A DNA stretch of 64,000 nt, from the NCBI GenBank assembly GCA_030847615.1, contig JAUMIR010000004.1, positions 273,319,501 to 273,383,500 of the forward strand, written 5' to 3'. This DNA comes from Gambelia wislizenii. Lineage: Eukaryota; Chordata; Lepidosauria; Squamata; Crotaphytidae. Shown here piece by piece: positions 56,674 to 64,000 of the stretch (position 1 is its first letter; every line of letters begins with the position of its first letter). The notes beneath the pieces are model-generated. The model worked only from the letters and a program-made list of their open reading frames with translations, was not told the origin of the DNA and ran no database searches. The position numbers were made by a program, and so were the translations under genes.

Positions 56674-57129
56674 TCTGTCACAAGTGTAACAAACCCACTA
56701 GATAAGAAAGAACATCTCAATTTTTCCCTGTACAAAGACCCAGACATCAGAACTACCCAGTTGGACAAACATTGTGAGACATTTAGTACTCAAAGAGGCT
56801 CTCACAATGTGTATGTGAAACAGATTTTGTGTGATTCAGCTTACCTCATTTAAGCTGCCTCTCTCTCTGGCTTTTCTTCGCAAACGAAGATTTAGGAAGG
56901 ACTCATCCTGTGCTTTCTGCAAGCGTGCTGATGACTAAAAAGGCCAATCCGAGATAAACACTACAACTGAAATTGAACTTTTTCACTGACTTTATTTAGG
57001 TAAGAATTTGATTGATTTTAGTCATATGGCAGAATATTGTTTAAAATGCTGTGGTCTGTCTTTTTAAAAATGTTTTTAATGATGTTTTCAATGTATTAGG
57101 AATGTAGCAATAGAGGGGTATAACGTATT
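56674..57129. other. Spacer with one dispersed-repeat fragment
   Basis: The 79-bp fragment at 56858-56936 is described separately. The rest is unassigned. Confidence 0.4.
56858..56936 (+). repeat. 5' end of the unknown dispersed repeat
   Basis: Reverse complement of 41166-41244 with few changes. It starts at the same base ('cctctctctctgg') and stops after 'gcgtgctgatgact'. So here only the first 79 bp are kept. Confidence 0.75.
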
Positions 57130-60100
57130 TCACAGAAATAGACCAAACAAGAAGGGAGGCGGAGTACCATTATACGTTATGTATGTGTACACCTGTGAAC
57201 AGATCCATGACTTAAATCCTGGGAGGCAGGTTGAGAGCATCAGGGTAAAAATCAAGGGGGAGAGAAACAGCAGTGATGTCATTGTGAGGGTCAACTACAG
57301 ACCTCCAAGCCAAAGTGAGGACTTGGATTATGCTTCCTGGAACAGATGACCTCACATTCAGAAAGGAGAGATACAGTAGTAATGGGGGATTTCAACTGTC
57401 CTGATATTTGTTGGAAGTCCAACTCTGCCAAGGTCCAACAAATTCCTCACTTGCCTAGCAGACAATTTCATTGTCCAGAAGGTGTAAGAGACAACTAGGG
57501 GATCAGCTATTTTAAATCTGATCCTAACAACCAGAGAAGATCTGGTTAATGTAGTGGAAGTGGTGGGATCCTTAGCGGGGAAGGAGCATATTCTCCTGGA
57601 GTTTGTTATACAGAGGAAAGGGGAAGCCAAGTGTATTGTAGACATGCATTCTAGACTCCAAGAAAGCTGATTTCAGAAGACTTAGGGAATTACTGGGGGT
57701 GATACCATGGTCAGGAATACTAAAAGAGAAGGGAGTTCCTGATGGATGGGAGTTTCATAAAAGTGAGATACTGAAGGCACAAGCTCAAACAGTTCTGATG
57801 AGAAGGAAAAAGGGGAGGTGTCTACAGAAACCAGGATGTATGTCTAAAGAACTTTCAACTGAGCTAAGACTTAAAAGGAACATGTCCAAGAAATGGAAAA
57901 AAGGGGAACCCACCAAAGAAGAATTCAAACAAATAGCCAGATCATGTAGGGGGAAAGTTAGAAAAGCTAAAGCACAGATGGAGCTCAGGCTTGCTAGAGA
58001 GGTTAAAAACAATAAAAAGGGCTGTTTTTTTGTTATGTCCGTAGCAAAAAGAAGAAAAATGAAATGGTAGGATTGCTGCATGGAGTAGATGTTGAAATGC
58101 TAACAGGGGACAGAGAAAAGGCAGAACTACTCAACACCTTCTTTGCCTCAGTCTTCTCCCAAAAGGAAAACAGTGCTCAGTCTGGGGAAAATATAGCAGA
58201 TGATGCAGTAGGGGAAATGCAGCACAGAACAGATGAAGAGGTAGTTCAGGAATACCTGGCCAGTATAAATAAATTCAAGTCTCCAGGGTCAAATGAACTA
58301 CATCCAAGGGTATTAAAAGAACTGGCAGAAGTTATCTCAGAACCACTGTCAATAATTTTTTAGAATTCCTGGAGAACAGGAGAAGTCCCAGCAGACTGGA
58401 GGAGGGCAAATGCTGTCTCCATCTTTTAAAGGGGGGGAAAGAAGATCCAAATACTTACTACCCAGTCAGCTTGACATAAATACTATGAATACTTCTAGAG
58501 CAGATCATTAAAAAGAGCGTCTGTAAACGCTTAGAAAGGAATGCCGTGATCACTAAAAGTCAGCATGGGTTTCTCAAAAACAAGTCATGCCAGACTAATC
58601 TCATCTCTTTTTTTGATAGAGTTACAAACTTGGTAGATAAGGGAATGCTGTGGTAGATGAAGGGAATCCTGTGGATGTAGTGTATCTTTATTTCAGTAAG
58701 GCCTTTGACAAAGTCCCCCATGATATTCTTCCAAAAAAGTTAGTAACATGCGGGCTAGACAATGCAACTGTTAGGTGGATTTGTAATTGGTTGACCAACC
58801 AAACCCAAAGAGTGCTGACCAATTGCTCCTCTTCATCCTGAAGAGAAGTGACTAGTGGGGTGCCAGAGGGTTCTATCCTGGCCCCAGTGCTATTCAACTT
58901 CTTTATCAATGACTAGGATGAGGGAATAGAGGGCATGCTTATCAAGTTTGCAGATGACACCAGTTAGGAGGGGTAATTAATACCCCAGAGGACATGATCA
59001 GAATTCAAAATGACCTTGACAGATTGGAACTAACAAAATAAATTTCAACAGGGAGAAATGTAGGATATTACACTTGGGCAGTAAAAATTAAATGCACAGG
59101 TATAGAATGGGTGACACCTGGCTTGATGGCAGTACATGCAAAAGGAATCTAGAAGTCTTTTTTTTTTAATTCTTTTTATTGCCACAAAAGAAAATATAGC
59201 TATACAAAATTTTCAGATGCTAGGAAGAAGAAATAAAAAAAAACAATTGTAAAGCCTATACATTTCCACACCAATAAAACATAAAAACCTGACTTCCCTT
59301 GTAAAAATAATCTAAAGTTTTTGTTCTACTTATATGATCTTTCTTCCGTCTCCTCTCTACTCCTTTAAAACAGTCCTCTTATCCTGTAGGATTTCTTAAT
59401 AGGATGATTTTTGCTAATTTCATCTCATCCCTCTTCTCTTTCTTTTCATTCTTTATTACTTATTCTTCTCTCTACCTGATTCCTCCCCCTAAATCTTAAT
59501 TCTCCTCTTGACAAGCATTCCCACTTGTTGTTTTTCTACTTCATATCGCAATGTCCCTATCTATACTCCATCTTAGTCTGCAATAATTGGTTACAGGTAG
59601 CCATTCTGCTTCCATTTTTTCTACCTTATCTTGATTTATAATTCGAGTTAATTTATCATTGTCTCTCATTATTAGTATTTTGTTTAACCAATTTTCTATT
59701 GATGGTTCTTCTTTACTTTTCCATTGTGCAGCAATAACCATATGGGCAGCCGTGCATAAATACAGTAGTATTCTCCAGTATTTTCTCTCCACTTTTTTTG
59801 TTAGAATTGAAGTAATATTAAGAAGGTAAATCTTTGGGTTTAACTCAAATTCTATATTGAATATTTTCTGAATTATCTTATGTACTTTTAACCAACATTT
59901 TTTAATGACAGGGCATGTCCACCACATGTGTTTAAGTGTTCCTGTTTCTTTCTGGCATTTCCAGCAACTTTTCTCTTTTACGCCGTAAATTTTACTTAAC
60001 CTGGCCGGAGTTAAGTGCCACGTGTTATTTATTTCTCTTTCAGATCCTGACATGCCGTAATTTTTTTCGTTTTTTTCCATGCGTCTTCCCATTCTATCAT

Positions 60101-61156
60101 CTGGATTTCTTCCCCAATAACTTTGACCCATTTTATCATTGATTCTCTTACTATTTCCATTTCAAGAGATTCTGAGATGAATAAACCGTAAAGTCTTGCA
60201 ATTTTCTTTTTCTTATTATCCCAAATTATCTTTTCCACTTCCGTCTCTTTTTCTTGAAAGCCAGACTCCTTTTCATCCTTTTTGAACCTGCTAAATGTTT
60301 GTTGATATGTGAACCAGTTGAAGTTCCATCCCTCCTGTTGAAGTTCTTCTCTTGTTTTTATTTCTATCTTTCCCTCTTTTTCCCTTTTGAGCAATTCTTT
60401 GTAAGTAATCCATCTGTCTGGTTTGCCAATTTGTCCCCATCTTCCAATGAAGGCTTCAACTGGGGATATCCACTTTGGTATCTTCCCGTAATATTGTTTA
60501 TGTATTTTATTCCAGCTTAACAACAGTGCTCTCCTGGATCTAGAAGTCTTAATAGACCACAAGCTTAATATTATTCAGCAGTGTGATTCGGTGGCTTAAA
60601 AAGCCAATGTGATTCTAGGCTGCATCAATAGGAGTATAGTGTCTAGATCAAGGGAAGTAATAATTCCCTTCTATTCTACTTTGGTCAGACCTCACCTGGA
60701 ATATTGTGTCCAGTTCTGGGCACCAAAATTCAAGAAGGATATTGAGAAGCTGGAACTTGTCCAGAGGAGGGCGACCGAAATGGTGGGAAGTCTGGAAGCC
60801 ATGTCGTATGAGGAATGACTTAGGGAACTGGGTATGTTTAGCCTGTAGAAGAGAAGGTTGAAAGGTGACATGACAGCCATGTTTAAATATTTGAAGAGAT
60901 GTCATACTGAGGATGGAGCAAGCTTGTTTTCTGCTGCTCCAGAGACTAGGGTATGGAACAATGGATTCAAACTACAAGAAAAGAGATTCCATCTAAACAC
61001 TAGGAAGAACTTCCTGACAGTAAGAGCTCTGGAGGTTTTTAAACAGAGGCTGGACGGCCATCTGTCAGGAATGCTTTGATTGGGTATTCCTGCATGGCAG
61101 GTGATTGGACTAGATGGTCTTTGTGGTCACTTCCAACTCTATGATTCTGTGATTCT
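57130..61156 (+). mobile_element. CR1 LINE, long 5'-truncated copy split by L1
   Basis: The copy enters in the apurinic endonuclease domain: NRPNKKGGGVPLYVM, VNYRPPSQSEDLD and MGDFNCPDICWK (near 57383). The linker frame at 57699-58070 follows. The reverse transcriptase starts at 58064 (REKAELLNTFFASVFSQ, FKSPGSNELHPRVLKELAE). Motif A, at about 58671-58712, reads VVYLYFSKAFDKVPHD where the family has VYLDFSKAFD, so the catalytic Asp is Tyr. GSILAPVLFNFFIND and KFADDT follow with stops and frameshifts. After the L1 (59160-60537) it resumes and ends with [38 protein letters not shown] and the CR1 3' octamers ('tctatgattctgtgattct', to 61156). About 2.65 kb of CR1 remains; it is dead. Confidence 0.95.
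59160..60537 (-). mobile_element. L1 LINE, 5'-truncated, inserted in CR1
   Basis: The poly(A) tail appears as a T run from 59160, so the element lies on the minus strand. The target duplication ATCTAGAAGTCTT is at 59147-59159 and 60538-60550. Two overlapping frames cover the ORF2 C-terminus: 60029-60525 (YYGKIPKWISPVEAFIG, RWITYKELLKREKEG) and 59541-60131. The latter has TWHLTPARLSKIYG, then CWKCQKETGTLKHMWWTCP, the L1 C-terminal zinc knuckle with its CxxC...H pattern. A frame change near 60050 separates them. The inferred nick lies between CTT and AA on the plus strand, as L1 endonucleases prefer. The copy is about 1.38 kb of a much longer L1. Confidence 0.95.
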
Positions 61157-61214
61157 ATTTTAAAACTGTTTTTAACTATGCATTTCTATTTGAACTGACA
61201 TTTATTTGTGTTTT

Positions 61215-61322
61215 AACTTTTGTATAGTACATTTTTAGCTAAATGTTTTTTAAAAATTGTAAGCAACCTTGAGTCCTCTGGTAGGAGAAAGGTGGGATAT
61301 AAATTGAATAAATAAATAAATT
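61215..61322 (+). mobile_element. L2-like 3' tail
   Basis: 'ttgtaagcaaccttgagtcc', 'gagaaaggtgggatataaat' and (AATA)n: an L2-like 3' end in sense orientation. Confidence 0.7.
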
Positions 61323-62605
61323 CATTGTTTAAAACAATCGCAAAAAAGATATTAAAAACTGCATAATAAACTTGCCCTCAAGGTAAAATTCTCAGTAGAG
61401 TTTTTAAAAGTAAGGGTAATTCTGAGTGCTTTTGAAGAGCTAATCTGTCCAATATTTTCAATAACTGGATTTTCTATTATTTATAATTACGCTAGCATAT
61501 TATTATTCTATTGTAATCTCCCTTGTGCCAGACATGCATGGGTTATACATATGTGACATAGCACAGTATTTTTTAAGCTATCCCATGTTGGGGACAAGCC
61601 ATTTCCCCCCCAGTATGCCAAGGACCAGTACCATTTTTTGTGTCCATTGAATATAATTCTTTCTTTCCTGAAAACTCTGATGGCTTTGGGTAGCACTGGT
61701 ATAGCTATTCTTTATGTTTAAATCTTTCCCCATATGCAGATCATACATCAACAGCATAGCACATAAATCATTCTGGGAACCATACCTTTTATTTCCATGT
61801 GCTGTATTTATTTAAAAAATTGACTCTGAAAATATTGACTCAGCTAAATACCTTGGATTTAATCATCCAGTCATCCAGTAGTAGACTGTACAAACACAAA
61901 CACACACACATCAGCTATATATCTAAATTCATTGTTCATTGTAACATTGTTCAGGAGCTTGTAAAATTTCAGCACTATAGTGTTGATACAGTTTTGGAAA
62001 TGAAAGCCATTTATGTCATGAAAACCCAGTGAATGTTTTAATGGACTTGATCAAGCTAAGAGTCATCGGCAGTGATTTAAATAAAACTGTTAATGTCCCT
62101 TTTATGAATAAGTTAATTTCACCCACAAAAGTTCAAATGTACTTCTTTTATACCATAGTTTTGTCCAATTAAAACAGTTAATGACTCCTTTCCACCCAAC
62201 TGAGATGTATACCCATTTGATTCTATTATACCACCACAAAGACATCAGTCCAAAGTGATTCTGCTTAATTTATACGTCCCTGCCCACTGGTCTAGAAAAC
62301 TTTACTTTCTGTCTGGGAAAACCTCTACTTCCAAACTGAATTCTAATACCACCTCCAAAGTTCACACCAAGGCCACAACAGATTGACTTGTAATTGATGG
62401 CATTACTTATTTCAGACATTGTCTCAGTATCAAATATATTCCTTTGGAGATGAGCATGCACTCAGCTGTGTTTAAATATATTTCATTTCCTTGCCTTCTG
62501 AATTTGCATGTTGTCTACACAGTCATTTCCCCCTTTTCTCGTTTTCTTCCATGCTTCTGCCAGGAGACCACACACAGAGTCTGCCTGCCTACAAGGCTCT
62601 AACAG
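61323..62605. other. No gene recognised
   Basis: AT-rich DNA with a short (AC) tract near 61898. No frame or element that I can support. Confidence 0.4.
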
Positions 62606-62640
62606 ATGTGTGTATGTGTGTATGTGTGCACGCGCACATG
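62606..62640 (+). repeat. TG/CG alternating tract
   Basis: Alternating purine-pyrimidine sequence, 'tgtgtatgtgtgtatgtgtg' then 'cacgcgcacatg'. It can adopt Z-DNA. It directly borders the SINE tail that follows. Confidence 0.75.
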
Positions 62641-62730
62641 TACCTTCAAGTCACCTGTCAACTTATGGCAACCCGATGAATTTCACAAGGTTTTCTTAGG
62701 CAAGAAATACTCAGAGGTAGTTTGCCTATC
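62641..62730 (-). mobile_element. SINE tail, Sauria/5S type
   Basis: Reverse complement of the tail of the 5S SINE at 37.9 kb: 'ccttcaagtcacctgtcaac', 'aggttttcttaggcaag', 'ctcagaggtagtttgcc'. The head is missing. Confidence 0.8.
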
Positions 62731-63070
62731 CATCAGTATTTAAGCTGTTTTGCAGTTATTTATTTATTTCCAGTCTCTCACTCTTTCATCTTCTCCAAAT
62801 TCTATTTCTTCTTGGTGCTGTACTGTGTATCATATCATCAGGATTTTGAGGTTAGAAGAACCATTGAGAAGAAGCCTTACTTGATATTAGTTTCAAAGTT
62901 AGATTTTTTATTTCAGTGATACAAAGTGCCCATGAAGTTCTTGCTTGGAACTTCATATCAGCAACCTCATGCATGCAGTGATGTGTGAACTAGAGCATAG
63001 TCTGACATCAGGACAGAAGCTACATATAACTGGTGTGTCAAATCTCACTTCTGGTTGATGTTGGGGTAGA
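62731..63070. other. No gene recognised
   Basis: Short spacer between two SINE insertions. Nothing else visible. Confidence 0.4.
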
Positions 63071-63312
63071 AGAGCCAGTGTGATATAGTGGTTTGAGCAT
63101 TGGACTCTGGAGTCTGCAGACCAGGGTTTGAATCCCCACTCAGCCATGGAAACTGCTGTGGGTGACCTTAAGCAAGTCACTTTCTCTCAGCCTCAGAAAA
63201 AGACAAGGGCAAACCCCCTCTTCACAAATCCTGCCAAGAAAACCACATGAGTTTGCAGCCAAGGGTCATCTTAAGGTCACCGTAAGTCAGAAACAACTTG
63301 AAAACACACAAT
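63071..63312 (+). mobile_element. Sauria-type tRNA SINE, nearly full length
   Basis: Head 'agagccagtgtgatatagtg' and 'ttggactctggagtctgcag'; box B is GGTTTGAATCCCC at about 63125. The middle is 'gctgtgggtgacctta' and 'cctcagaaaaagacaagg'. The tail 'caccgtaagtcagaaacaac' then 'ttgaaaacacacaata' is shared with Bov-B-like LINEs, whose enzymes are known to mobilise these SINEs. Confidence 0.92.
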
Positions 63313-63485
63313 AACTGCCTCACTATGTATAGTATCTAAATCATAGCTAAACTGAGCAGATTTTTATCACAGAAGGACTGATTACCCAAGTTAATGAACA
63401 AGTTTATACAATAAAGAAACATGAGACAAAGCTCAGTTTTGGAGTGACTGCTTTGAATCAACATTCTTGGATTGTTCCTCTCTTG

Positions 63486-63600
63486 TTTTGGTTGAGTATC
63501 CCTTATCCAAAATGCTTGGGACCAGAAGTGTTCTGTATTTCAGATTTTTTCAGATTTTGGAATACAGTACAGGGACCTGTATATAAAATGGCATAGGGCA
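63486..63600 (+). mobile_element. Tigger/pogo-type element, left end
   Basis: 'ggttgagtatcccttatcc' and 'gggaccagaagtgttctg' match the left part of the element at 11296. It may continue past 63600, but the sequence there is GC-richer and no longer similar to that copy. The right end is not in the window. Confidence 0.75.
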
Positions 63601-63660
63601 GAAGCAGAGGCAGTGGTAAGCCTTGGTCACCGGGTGCTTATTCTTCAGGCTCACTCACCC

Positions 63661-63686
63661 CTGGGGAGGGGAGGGGAGGGGAGGGA
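63661..63686 (+). repeat. (GGGGA)n tract
   Basis: Five G runs of three to four separated by single A. This meets the usual pattern for an intramolecular G-quadruplex. Confidence 0.85.
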
Positions 63687-63903
63687 GATGGCATGGCCAA
63701 GTTCGCAGCTAAGCTTTGCACAAGCGGTGGTCACAGTGGCTGCTGCTGCTCTACCACCACTCTCCAGCCAAAGTAAGGTCTACAGCAGGACCTGGCAATG
63801 GTGGCTGCTGGAGATCATCTCCGACAGTGGCATCGATGAGAGTGGAGCTGCCAGTTGCCCAGTTCTGCCTTTGAGGCAGCGGTGCTCTTGCTCATTTGTT
63901 CAG

Positions 63904-63984
63904 CTGGAGAGAGATATGAGGATCTGTGAAATGGTAGGAGGCATGGATTCCTGCCATTTCACAGATCCTTGTGTCTCTCTCCAG
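63904..63984. repeat. 35-bp imperfect hairpin
   Basis: The arms 63904-63938 and 63950-63984 match as inverted repeats at 31 of 35 positions. The four differences are all transitions. The loop is 11 nt. Confidence 0.85.
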
Positions 63985-64000
63985 CCTCACAAATGCAGTA

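Noticed and set aside
1..64000. Endogenous retrovirus or LTR pair
   Set aside because: I found no long direct repeats with TG...CA ends and no gag, pol or env motifs outside LINE reverse transcriptases.

Overview
This is vertebrate nuclear DNA, most likely from a squamate reptile and probably an iguanian lizard. The evidence is the mixture of transposable elements: CR1 and L2-type LINEs, an L1 fragment, Sauria-type tRNA SINEs, a 5S-rRNA-derived SINE, a second tRNA-derived SINE with a (TAAA)n tail, Tigger/pogo elements, and many Harbinger-like miniature inverted-repeat elements (MITEs). The species cannot be fixed from the sequence alone.

I found no convincing host exon. The open frames are short, and every protein similarity I recognise belongs to a transposable element: L2 at 5.5-7.3, 20.0-21.2, 25.3-28.0 and 30.2-33.1 kb, CR1 at 7.6-8.7 and 57.1-61.2 kb, an L1 ORF2 C-terminus at 59.2-60.5 kb, and a broken Harbinger transposase at 45.5-47.1 kb. 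The window reads as intergenic or intronic DNA.

Layout. 0-5 kb: a Tigger element, old L2 scraps and a perfect 25-bp hairpin. 5.5-9 kb: antisense L2, then 5'-truncated CR1, then a palindromic MITE. 10.5-14.7 kb: a stack of nested insertions (Harbinger-like MITE inside Tigger; SINE inside a second Tigger; a 601-bp MITE; an 89-bp inverted pair). 15.8-21.2 kb: L2 3' ends and two palindromic MITEs. 22-25 kb: SINE and simple repeats. 25.3-28 kb: one antisense L2 broken by three MITEs, one of which carries a fourth. 28-30.2 kb: repeat-poor DNA. 30.2-38.1 kb: another L2 with two MITEs, then five more MITEs and the 5S SINE. 41.8-47.7 kb: a MITE and a probable 4.5-kb Harbinger relic. 50.4-56.7 kb: MITEs, SINEs and a tandem duplication. 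57.1-61.2 kb: a long CR1 split by an L1. 62-64 kb: SINEs, a Tigger 5' end and a hairpin at the window edge.

The most informative pattern is the Harbinger-like group. About fifteen insertions have ends that can be read to the base, with terminal repeats starting GG and 3-bp target duplications. These duplications are very varied (TAA, TTT, TCA, TTG, TCT, AAT, AAG, CAT, ATA, TGA) instead of the usual TWA. Several MITE families share a GTCTAYA terminal core with the coding relic at 43.1-47.7 kb, which suggests mobilisation by one transposase lineage.
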